Shown here piece by piece: positions 6,613-13,412 of a stretch of DNA of 13,412 bases (positions within the stretch are counted from its first letter, which is position 1; each line of letters opens with the position of its first letter). The DNA is from CAYSRM01 sp964543205 (GTDB lineage Bacteria > Verrucomicrobiota > Kiritimatiellia > UBA8416 > CAYSRM01). A model generated the notes under the pieces. That model did not search any database. It saw only the letters and a program-made list of their open reading frames with translations, and was not told the origin of the DNA. Made by a program: the position numbers and the translations under genes. The stretch is taken from NCBI GenBank assembly GCA_964543205.1, contig CAZIXB010000037.1:1-13412 (forward strand). Reading direction: 5' to 3'.

Positions 6613-7926
6613 TCAATGGCCGGGCTGTCTCTCGAACCTTATCCTGGCAGAACGGCCATGGGCATCAAGGCCCTCGACACAAGCAAAAGCCTCGATGTGC
6701 GGCATAGCTTCTTTCAAAGCCTTGCGCGTATATTTTACAAAACTTGTCCGGCGGCGAAAATCATCAACAGTCAAACCCGAAAAACTGGACGCCGCCCCGC
6801 CTGTAGGCAAAACGTGGCTTGGACCGGCTATGAAATCACCGACTGTTTCGGGAGTCCAGCGGCCAAGGAAAACAGCGCCGGCAGCAGTCACACGCTTCAG
6901 CCACCTTGAAGGATTCTTAACCTGGATTTCAAAGTGCTCAGGAGCAAAACGATTACACAATTCCATGCCTGCCTCAAGATCCTTTACAATCGCCAGCGCC
7001 ATGCCATTTTTCATGACCTTTCCCACAGGACCTCTTCGAGTCAATGTTGCGCTCTGCTTTGCCAGTTCGCGCCTGACAGCATACGCCAGATCCGCAGAGT
7101 CGGTAACAAGAAGAGCCTTCTCCTCGCCTGTTCCATGTTCCGCCTGCGAAAGGAGATCAGCTGCAATATCTGAAGCAGAAGCAGTATCATCGGCAAGAAT
7201 CGCAATTTCACTGGGCCCTGCAACAAGATCCAGGGCGACATGACCGTATGCCTGCCGCTTTGCGGCCGTGACATAGGCATTACCCGGGCCTGCAATCTTC
7301 TGAACCTTACGGACGGATTCTGTGCCGTATGCAAGCATGCCTATGGCCTGAACACCTCCAACACGGTAGATCTCTGTGGCCCCGCTTATCTTCAAAGCAT
7401 AAAGTATGTGCGGATCAACACGTCCGTCGGAATCACACGGAGTACAGACAACAATCTCCCGCACACCCGCCACCCTTGCCAGAGTAACCGTCATAAGCGC
7501 CGATGAAGCCAGTGGCGCTGTCCCGCCGGGAACATAAATTCCAACCCTGTCAAAAGGCGTCATCTTTTCGCCCATCAATTCGCCGCAGCCACCCTTAATG
7601 CTCCAGTCGGGCCTCATCCCGGCCCTGGAAAATTCACGAATCCTCTTGTGCGCGGCCCTGGCAGCCTCGCGAAAGTCCCTGCCGGTTCGGGTTGCGCAAT
7701 CATTCAATTGCTCGCCCGGCAACTCGAGCTGCCCCGGCTCAAGAACAACACCGTCAAATTTTGCGGCATAATCGCACACAGCCGGATCGCCCCTGCGCTG
7801 AACATCTCTCAGGATTCTTTCGGCAGCTTCTTCCGCTCGGCGGTTGACCGCGTCGCGATTAATCAGGCAGTCGATAATTTTCGACCGGCTGTTCGAATTC
7901 CATCTGATTATCGGAATTTTTCCCAC
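6613..7926 (-). CDS. hisD: HisD, histidinol dehydrogenase
   Basis: This zinc enzyme carries out the last two steps of histidine synthesis, oxidising L-histidinol to L-histidine with two NAD+. The product is 437 aa, full length. Family landmarks are intact: VGIYVPGGTAPLASS, the AGPGNAYV segment, the SQAEHG zinc ligands Gln261 and His264, the catalytic pair Glu330-His331 in RFAPEHFEI, Asp364 in GDFIAGPSH, and the C-terminal ligand His423 in LDAHGRSARIR. The start is a GTG at 7926 with GAGG about nine bases upstream. It begins six bases after the stop of the TonB-like gene, so it is probably cotranscribed with the envelope genes. It is the first his gene in the run; hisC follows after 167 bp. 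Confidence 0.97.
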   Translation of the reverse strand: MGKIPIIRWNSNSRSKIIDCLINRDAVNRRAEEAAERILRDVQRRGDPAVCDYAAKFDGVVLEPGQLELPGEQLNDCATRTGRDFREAARAAHKRIREFSRAGMRPDWSIKGGCGELMGEKMTPFDRVGIYVPGGTAPLASSALMTVTLARVAGVREIVVCTPCDSDGRVDPHILYALKISGATEIYRVGGVQAIGMLAYGTESVRKVQKIAGPGNAYVTAAKRQAYGHVALDLVAGPSEIAILADDTASASDIAADLLSQAEHGTGEEKALLVTDSADLAYAVRRELAKQSATLTRRGPVGKVMKNGMALAIVKDLEAGMELCNRFAPEHFEIQVKNPSRWLKRVTAAGAVFLGRWTPETVGDFIAGPSHVLPTGGAASSFSGLTVDDFRRRTSFVKYTRKALKEAMPHIEAFACVEGLDAHGRSARIRFERQPGH

Positions 7927-7932
7927 AACAAT

Positions 7933-8649
7933 TTACCTCAGACCATAGTTAACAATTACTCTGCCGGTTATTTCCGGCCCGGGTTCCTTTACATATGCCT
8001 TCCGAAGAATCCTGATCAACCTTGCGCCCGGATTTCCCGCCTTGGAACCCCTGTCAAGAAAAACATGCTCAACTCGCCCGGCAGAATTAATTTCCACGGC
8101 CGCTTCCACAGACCATGCCTCGTCACCTTGAATTTCACTGAACTGATCAGACGGAAGAGTAAACCCCCTTTCTTTGAGACCCGGAGAAACCCTTATATTG
8201 AGCCTCATATCAGGAACAACATCCTTCCCAAAAACATCAGGACGATCATAACCGCAGTTAAATCGCGTGTTCTGCGGCTTGATAACCCAGACAGAATTCG
8301 AAATGCCGCTGCGATGCGCGCCGGAATTCTCCAGGTATAGCGATTCTGTGATACGCCTCAAACCCACAGGCTCAGGCGCCGGTCTGCTCTGTGCCAGGTT
8401 ATCCCCGAAACCATAACGAAACGGCAGCAGCATCGCGGTGGGATCAGTGTACATTCGATCCTTGCTGTAATCGATCTGTATGAACCTGACATCCGTTTTC
8501 GCCAAACGCTTCGGGCCAATGCGCGCAGGCAACGCGCCTGAAGGCCAGAGAAACCACAGTCCGACCCAACCTGCCGCAATCAACAAGGTAGGCATACCAA
8601 TAAATGCCCCGACGGAACCGGAAACAGGTCTTAAAAAACGCTTTTTCAT
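7933..8649 (-). CDS. TonB-like energy-transducer protein
   Basis: 238 aa. A basic N-terminus (MKKRFLRP) precedes one membrane anchor, about residues 14-36, so most of the protein is periplasmic. The last 60 residues (about 178-238) follow the TonB C-terminal pattern: an amphipathic VEAAVEINSAGRVEHVFLD hairpin, a helix (ARLIRILRKAY), then a GRVIVNYGLR strand. The usual Pro-rich Lys-Pro/Glu-Pro linker is missing. The region between the anchor and the C-terminal domain is instead mixed sequence with one Cys (131) and no evident motif. The gene overlaps exbD by four bases (ATGA, 8646-8649). That arrangement, directly after ExbB and ExbD, is the main support for the role: a protein moved by the ExbB/ExbD motor to act on an outer-membrane partner. 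A TolA-like role is an alternative. Confidence 0.72.
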   Translation of the reverse strand: MKKRFLRPVSGSVGAFIGMPTLLIAAGWVGLWFLWPSGALPARIGPKRLAKTDVRFIQIDYSKDRMYTDPTAMLLPFRYGFGDNLAQSRPAPEPVGLRRITESLYLENSGAHRSGISNSVWVIKPQNTRFNCGYDRPDVFGKDVVPDMRLNIRVSPGLKERGFTLPSDQFSEIQGDEAWSVEAAVEINSAGRVEHVFLDRGSKAGNPGARLIRILRKAYVKEPGPEITGRVIVNYGLR

Positions 8650-9161
8650 TCTATCGGATGCTCCGGTCTCTGAGCAAAATTCACCCTGTCTACCCCGACT
8701 TCAACAGCAGTGTTCATCAGCTTAACCATGGCGCCATGTTGAATGCGTCTGTCTGCCTCAAAAACAAGATCCACTTCCTTTTTTCCGTTTGTCCTGGCAG
8801 CCAACGCCTCCTTGAACCGCTCCATATCGCCTTCATTGCTCAACACGAAGCGCTCGTCGTCAAAAAAAACAACTTCCCGTCCCGGTATCCCGCCAACTCC
8901 GCCGACATATAGAATAACCGCAATCAAGTCAGGATGAGAACCTCCAGTGAATTCCCCCCGCGGAAGCTCTATAGTTACCCCAGGCTGCAGAATGAAAGAC
9001 GAAGTCGACTGCAACAAAACAAAGAAAAACAGGAGAAACAAAACATCGAACCATGGCGCCATGCTTACCAGTCCGTGCCCGATCCGGCTCTTCGGGAAAA
9101 AACGGGTTCTTAAACCCGTCATATTGAACTGCCCCCTTGATCTGGCGGCTGCGCTACTCAT
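8646..9161 (-). CDS. exbD: ExbD/TolR-family biopolymer transport protein
   Basis: This is the motor's plug subunit, with one membrane helix and a periplasmic domain. In the 171-aa product, a basic cytoplasmic tail precedes APWFDVLFLLFFFVLLQS, in which Asp39 matches the single essential membrane Asp of ExbD/TolR that carries the protons. The C-terminal domain follows with a GREVVFFDDERFVL strand pair and an LVFEADRRIQHGAMVKLMNTA segment, typical of the family. The start is taken as ATG 9161, which overlaps the exbB stop by eight bases; AGGG lies about 10 bases upstream. ATG 9185 is possible, while the frame back to 9248 would overlap exbB too far. Its stop overlaps the TonB-like start as ATGA. 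Confidence 0.88.
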   Translation of the reverse strand: MSSAAARSRGQFNMTGLRTRFFPKSRIGHGLVSMAPWFDVLFLLFFFVLLQSTSSFILQPGVTIELPRGEFTGGSHPDLIAVILYVGGVGGIPGREVVFFDDERFVLSNEGDMERFKEALAARTNGKKEVDLVFEADRRIQHGAMVKLMNTAVEVGVDRVNFAQRPEHPIE

Positions 9162-9798
9162 TGCTTTTCTGCCCTTCCGATCCATTGCCGAACGCCCCTG
9201 TAATAAAAGCCACAATCTCCGAAGCGCACCGTTCCATATCAAGGACAATCCTGTCTATCTTGACTATAAGAAGGTTAAACGCCGCATAGCATGGAATCGC
9301 AACAGTCAGTCCGGCGGCTGTTGAAATTAAAGCGCGGAAAACTCCGCCAAGCATATCAGCAGAATGTACCAACGGAGCCTGAGACTGCATAAACAATACA
9401 GATTCCACTATTCCCAACACAGTTCCAAGAAGCCCCAGCAAGGGTGCTATCTGCGCCACAGTTGCCACAACAACCAATCGCCGCTCCATACGAGAAATCT
9501 CCGCCGTGCTCGCGTCATCCACCGCCGCGCGAATGCCGTCTTTGTCGTCCTGCCTGTGCAGAATGGCAGTCTTGACAATATAAGCCACCGGCCCCGGGGT
9601 TTCTTCGCATATGGTCAAAGCCTCGGCAACATTTCCCCGCCTCAGAATATTCATGATGCCCTTAAGAAAGTCTTCGGATTTGATCCTCGCGCGATGAAGA
9701 TGAAGAGCGCGCTCAAGAAAAACAATAAATGCCAGAAGGCCGGCGGCCATGATAACCCACAACACAGGCCCGCCCTGTTTCACCATTTCAATAAACAT
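9154..9798 (-). CDS. exbB: ExbB/TolQ/MotA-family proton channel subunit
   Basis: 214 aa with three membrane helices at about residues 12-28, 109-136 and 155-178, the ExbB/TolQ layout. The second helix carries the family core APLLGLLGTVLGI, with Thr125 matching the channel-lining Thr. The third reads RALISTAAGLTVAIP with Thr160. It forms the pentameric motor ring that uses proton flow to energise the TonB-like partner. The residue before ALISTAAGL is Arg155, where ExbB and TolQ of enterobacteria have Glu. The ATG at 9798 is chosen because AAGGGAG lies eight bases upstream (9807-9813); upstream ATGs at 9819 and 9843 lack a well-placed site. It follows the TPR gene after 63 bp and overlaps exbD. 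Confidence 0.92.
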   Translation of the reverse strand: MFIEMVKQGGPVLWVIMAAGLLAFIVFLERALHLHRARIKSEDFLKGIMNILRRGNVAEALTICEETPGPVAYIVKTAILHRQDDKDGIRAAVDDASTAEISRMERRLVVVATVAQIAPLLGLLGTVLGIVESVLFMQSQAPLVHSADMLGGVFRALISTAAGLTVAIPCYAAFNLLIVKIDRIVLDMERCASEIVAFITGAFGNGSEGQKSNE

Positions 9799-9806
9799 CT
9801 CATTCG

Positions 9807-9813
9807 CTCCCTT
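9807..9813 (-). promoter_or_regulatory. Ribosome binding site of exbB
   Basis: AAGGGAG on the minus strand, eight bases before the ATG at 9798. It decides against in-frame ATGs at 9819 and 9843. Confidence 0.65.
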
Positions 9814-9861
9814 CGGCATCCCTTGCAGACCCGGAATCAGCAATAACCGGACATTCTCGCC

Positions 9862-12516
9862 TTAAAAAACCCACCAATGCTTGTCTCTGATTTTTTTTAT
9901 TTTATCGCGCGCATCGTCAGCAGTTGGAACCCCTGCGTTTACCACCCTTTCAAGCACAGATATCGCCTGCTGCCACTTCTCCTGCTCTTCAAGTATCTGC
10001 GCGGCATTGAAAGCTGCCCTGGAAAACCATACTTTCGGGGCCTCGCCATGCCATACTCCTTTTTCACGCTCTTCTAGATAAGGAAGAATAACCTTTAAAT
10101 AATATTGTTCAAAGGCTTTTCCCTTTAAACCGAGCTTCTCAAGACTGCGCCCTATCTTGTATTCGGCCTGCAACACCAGGCCCCGGCTGGCGCCAGGTTT
10201 GTTGGCTGCCATACGGAAAGACTCAATACTCTCTTCGTACCGCTTCGGATGTCCGCCTCCGAGCGCAAATTGACAATCTCCCTTCCTGCCCCATGCCGCG
10301 GGAACCAGGTCGCTATCGGGAAACTTGTTTATAATTTCATCAAAAACCAGTATCGCGTCACCAAATTCACCAAGAGCCGATAGCGTGTTGCCCTGCTCAA
10401 ACCTGGCCTCCGCAATACGGCCGCTTTCCGGATAAGCCTTGATCAATCGAGTCAGGAGTTCGTTAGCCTTCACAAACTCCTGTCCCTCAATCGCCGCGCG
10501 CGCAGCCCATAACAAGGCGTCGTCGGCTAATGGCGACTGGCCGTATTTATCCGCAATCAAAACAAAATGTTTCTGCGCGGCAGGAAAGTCGCTCCTGTTA
10601 TACTCCGTTTTTGCCGCCCAGAATAACACCTCTGGAGCATGTTCCGAATCGGGATATTTGGATACAAACTCATGCCATATCTTCAACGCCTTTTCATCCT
10701 GCACCATCCCATACCAGCACATGCCGCGCATGTAAAAGGATTGCTCAGCAAACTCCTGGTCAGAAAATTCCGCAACACTTCTCTCAAAATCTTCAAGCGC
10801 CTTCCTGAACCAGAAAAGCCTGTACCGCGCAACCCCGCGGCCATGCAATGCGGCGGCATAAAGAGATCTGTTGGTGTAAGAATTCATGAAACTTTCAAAG
10901 CCGTCGATAGCTTCATGATAACCCCTGGTCGCGTCAGCGCGCCGCCCTTCTTCCTCGGCGTCCCTTGCAATCTTCAGCTTCAACTCAGGCAGCCTCAAAG
11001 ACGCTTCGGCAGCAACCTGGTGTTCAGGATGTTTCTCTACAAGGAGCGCGTATGTTTCCTCCGCCTCCTTAATATACCCCCTCATAAACAGGCCATGGGC
11101 AAGCTGGAACCGGGCCCGTGGTTCCATCTCGCTGCCGGGAAATTGATCCGGAATCCGGGAGTAACCGGCGCAGGCAAGATCATACTGGCCGTTTGCCATG
11201 TATGCATCGCTCATCTTGTAGACACACCGGACCTTGTCCTGGCTCTGTGTGTAAAGCCCTGAAGCTTTCTCAAAGGCCGTCGCAGCTTCTCCCTGGCGGC
11301 CAAGCTCAATCAACGACCAGCCCTTTCCCTCGTAAGCTCGCGCGCGGCCGATAGTATTGGTGAATGTTTCAAGATACGTGGTAAACTCGTCAATCGCCTC
11401 TTCATTCTTGCCCCCGGAAGCAAGAGCATTGGCTAACTCCAACTGGGTAAGACGCGAGATCTCATTGCCAGGATAGGCGGAAATATAAGAGCGCAACAAC
11501 GGCGCAGCTTCCTCAGCCCTGTTCATGCGCAGCAACATTGCGCCCAGTTCATAATGACCTTTACGCTTCAAATCCTCATCGACGGCAAGCTTGTTCGCCT
11601 CGCGCAATGCAAGTTCAGCCTTCCCGGTTTCATCCATAGCCCCGTGAATGAGAGCTCTCGAATACAAGGCCCTGGCCCTTATGTCTCTTCCAACCTCGTC
11701 GCTTGCAGCCACCTGGTCCAGGTATTCGGAAGCTTTGACAAGTTCGCCTTCATCAATAAGCATTCTGGCCAGCCAGTACCTGCTCTCCAGGACGGCCGGG
11801 TTGGTCGACCCTGCCTCCTGAATCATGCCAAGAATCCGCCCCGCTGGCTCCATCACCTCTTTTTCAATCAACATTTTCGCCCATTCGAGCATGTTGGAGC
11901 AATAGTCCGGATCTTTGGTGAAACCGGAAGCATAATCTTCGAAGGTTTTAATCGCCTTCTCCACCATGTCCATCTCCAGGTAACAACACGACTTCAAGCG
12001 AATAACATCGCCATGACGGGGGCTCTCAGTATAGGATTCAACAAAATCCGCAATGAGCGACAACGCCTTGGAACAGTCGCCCATCCTGTGATAAGCCATT
12101 GCCAGCCAGAACTTTTGCTCGGCAGCATCTTCAAGATAATCCCTGTATTCGCTCGATTCAATGGTCTCTATGATATCCTTGTAACGGCCCAGCTCGTAAA
12201 ACGAATGAAGCAACAGAATTACAGCCTCCTGTCCATCCTCGTCGCTCAAATCTTTCTCGCGAAAAACGCGCTTAATCATCCGCGACGAAAGATCAAAAAG
12301 ACCATCGTGAACCGCAGCCCTGATCTCTTTGATATCAGCAGAAGCTTCCGGTTTCTTTGAGTCAGCTTCCGGCTTAAGGTAGGGCGCATTTTCTTCTTCG
12401 GCTGCCGTTACAAGCGGAATAGAAAAATGCAAAGCAAAACACCATGCTCCTGCCATCAGCGCCAGGGCCGTCGAATTCACCGCAATGCGGGCAACTTTTT
12501 CTGCTATGCTTCTCAT
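9862..12516 (-). CDS. Large exported TPR-repeat protein of ExbB/ExbD/TonB-like cluster
   Basis: 884 aa. The N-terminus looks like a signal peptide: basic residues, then a hydrophobic stretch at about 14-38 ending VTAAEEE, with a plausible cut after Ala38 or Ala39. After an acidic linker the rest is one long solenoid of tetratricopeptide-type helix pairs. The units recur every 35-40 residues with the usual small/large pattern and Pro before the next unit (for example FDEIINKFPDSD and YALLVEKHPEHQ). It should be periplasmic or outer-membrane-attached, though no lipobox Cys is seen. By position it may be the scaffold of the ExbB-ExbD-TonB-like complex, loosely comparable to CpoB/YbgF of Tol-Pal, though far larger. 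That role is inferred from context. The ATG at 12516 overlaps the uvrA stop as ATGA, so translation is probably coupled to uvrA. Confidence 0.88.
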   Translation of the reverse strand: MRSIAEKVARIAVNSTALALMAGAWCFALHFSIPLVTAAEEENAPYLKPEADSKKPEASADIKEIRAAVHDGLFDLSSRMIKRVFREKDLSDEDGQEAVILLLHSFYELGRYKDIIETIESSEYRDYLEDAAEQKFWLAMAYHRMGDCSKALSLIADFVESYTESPRHGDVIRLKSCCYLEMDMVEKAIKTFEDYASGFTKDPDYCSNMLEWAKMLIEKEVMEPAGRILGMIQEAGSTNPAVLESRYWLARMLIDEGELVKASEYLDQVAASDEVGRDIRARALYSRALIHGAMDETGKAELALREANKLAVDEDLKRKGHYELGAMLLRMNRAEEAAPLLRSYISAYPGNEISRLTQLELANALASGGKNEEAIDEFTTYLETFTNTIGRARAYEGKGWSLIELGRQGEAATAFEKASGLYTQSQDKVRCVYKMSDAYMANGQYDLACAGYSRIPDQFPGSEMEPRARFQLAHGLFMRGYIKEAEETYALLVEKHPEHQVAAEASLRLPELKLKIARDAEEEGRRADATRGYHEAIDGFESFMNSYTNRSLYAAALHGRGVARYRLFWFRKALEDFERSVAEFSDQEFAEQSFYMRGMCWYGMVQDEKALKIWHEFVSKYPDSEHAPEVLFWAAKTEYNRSDFPAAQKHFVLIADKYGQSPLADDALLWAARAAIEGQEFVKANELLTRLIKAYPESGRIAEARFEQGNTLSALGEFGDAILVFDEIINKFPDSDLVPAAWGRKGDCQFALGGGHPKRYEESIESFRMAANKPGASRGLVLQAEYKIGRSLEKLGLKGKAFEQYYLKVILPYLEEREKGVWHGEAPKVWFSRAAFNAAQILEEQEKWQQAISVLERVVNAGVPTADDARDKIKKIRDKHWWVF

Positions 12517-13412
12517 GTCTTTGCAAATATCTCCCTGAGCAGTTTACCGGTATGCGATTCCATGCTCTCAGCTACCTCCTCGGGTGAACCGGCCGCAACA
12601 ACCCGTCCGCCTCCCTCTCCGCCTTCGGGTCCCAAATCAATAATATGATCCGCATATTTAATCACATCCGGATTGTGTTCTATTACTATTACCGTATTTC
12701 CTGCGTCCCGTAAACGCCCAAGAACATCCAGAAGTCGATGCGTGTCGGCAAAATGCAGTCCAGTGGTGGGCTCATCAAGCATGTACAGCGTGCTTCCGGT
12801 CGACATCTTGCTCAGCTCAGTAGCAAGTTTTACCCGCTGAGCCTCGCCTCCGGACAATTGAGTCGCCGGCTGTCCAAGCTGCAGGTAGCCCAGCCCGACT
12901 TCGGATAAGGTCCTGAGCCTCCGCTGCACCGCTGGTATATTGCCGAAAAAATCAAGCGCATCGTTGACGGTCATAGACAAGACCTGGGCTATATTCATGC
13001 CCTTATAGTCTATTTCCAATGTCTCCCTGTTATACCTCTCTCCGCCGCACTGCTCGCATGTAACATAAACATCAGGAAGAAAATGCATCTCAAGCCGAAG
13101 TATGCCGTCCCCTTTGCAGGCTTCGCACCGGCCGCCCTTGACGTTAAAGCTAAACCTGCCAGGCCCGTATCCGCGCACCTTCGATGAGCGGGTCGAAGCA
13201 AATAGTTTTCGTATTTCGCCGAAAGACCCGGTATAAGTAGCGGGATTGCTCCTGGGAGTGCGGCCTATCGGAGACTGATCAATAACTATTACCTTGTCAA
13301 AATTACCCGCGCCGGTAATCCGCCTGTGAATGCCGGGACGCTCTTTTGAGCCATAAAATTTCCTGAACAACGCCCGTCTGAGAATTTCATCCACCAACGT
13401 GCTCTTGCCGCT
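12513..13412 (-). CDS. uvrA: UvrA, excinuclease ABC subunit A (C-terminal 299 residues)
   Basis: This is the damage-recognition ATPase of nucleotide excision repair. The gene runs off the right edge. The first visible residues, SGKSTLVDEIL, are the end of the Walker A motif of the second ATPase domain, so the TTG at 13397 is internal and not a start. The C-terminal zinc finger is complete, C-x2-C-x19-C-x2-C (visible Cys 96, 99, 119 and 122). The ABC signature LSGGEAQR (186-193), Walker B LYMLDEP (209-215) and the His of the H-loop (VIVIEH, 246) follow, then a normal UvrA tail. About two thirds of the protein lies outside the window. Its stop overlaps the start of the TPR gene by four bases. 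Confidence 0.98.
   Translation of the reverse strand, partial: SGKSTLVDEILRRALFRKFYGSKERPGIHRRITGAGNFDKVIVIDQSPIGRTPRSNPATYTGSFGEIRKLFASTRSSKVRGYGPGRFSFNVKGGRCEACKGDGILRLEMHFLPDVYVTCEQCGGERYNRETLEIDYKGMNIAQVLSMTVNDALDFFGNIPAVQRRLRTLSEVGLGYLQLGQPATQLSGGEAQRVKLATELSKMSTGSTLYMLDEPTTGLHFADTHRLLDVLGRLRDAGNTVIVIEHNPDVIKYADHIIDLGPEGGEGGGRVVAAGSPEEVAESMESHTGKLLREIFAKT

Noticed and set aside
6554..7243. 229-codon open frame on the + strand
   Set aside because: It is antisense to the C-terminal half of hisD, where the zinc and catalytic residues are intact.
7648..8340. 230-codon open frame on the + strand
   Set aside because: It spans the hisD-tonB-like junction in antisense. HisD is unmistakable there, and the frame has no domain of its own.
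11554..12360. 268-codon open frame on the + strand
   Set aside because: It is antisense to the TPR gene, whose repeat pattern runs through the same bases. Its translation looks like a shadow, without motifs.

Overview
The window reads as a chromosomal segment of a Gram-negative (two-membrane) bacterium of moderate GC. It carries an ExbB/ExbD/TonB-type inner-membrane motor, a large exported TPR protein, UvrA and part of a histidine biosynthesis cluster. Nothing marks it as phage, plasmid or island. The gene mix, and the short G+C-rich tandem repeat lying inside an operon, fit an uncultured lineage, perhaps in the PVC/Kiritimatiellota-Lentisphaerota area. That placement is an impression, not something the sequence proves. 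A run of 10 Ns inside hisC shows the source is a scaffolded draft assembly.

Layout. The left edge (3-581, + strand) holds the 3' end of a gene joining a PAP2-type phosphatase to a peroxiredoxin-like domain that has lost its peroxidatic cysteine. It converges with everything else. From 13412 down to 612, all genes are on the minus strand and tightly packed. In transcription order they are: uvrA (3' part), a TPR protein of about 884 aa, exbB, exbD, a TonB-like protein, hisD, hisC (broken by the N gap), hisB, hisA, an M16 zinc peptidase and a ComEC-type membrane channel protein without the usual C-terminal metallo-beta-lactamase domain. Several junctions overlap by a few bases: ATGA at uvrA/TPR and exbD/tonB-like, 8 bases at exbB/exbD, and TGATG or slightly more at hisA/M16. 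This suggests translational coupling and one or a few long transcripts.

How the genes fit together. TPR-ExbB-ExbD-TonB-like looks like a self-contained envelope energy-transduction module: a proton-driven motor, a periplasm-spanning transducer and a periplasmic scaffold. hisD-C-B-A supply four histidine pathway enzymes; hisG, hisI/E, hisH and hisF are not in the window. M16 and ComEC follow as a peptidase and a DNA-uptake-type channel. UvrA belongs to nucleotide excision repair.

Non-coding structure includes four and a third copies of a 35-bp tandem repeat between hisB and hisA, an AT-rich 167-bp spacer with a 12-bp perfect palindrome between hisD and hisC, a small hairpin between hisC and hisB, and a canonical G-quadruplex motif filling most of the 30-bp gap between the convergent genes at the left end. 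I saw no tRNA, rRNA, CRISPR array, insertion sequence or integrase. No stretch over 300 bases lacks a gene.
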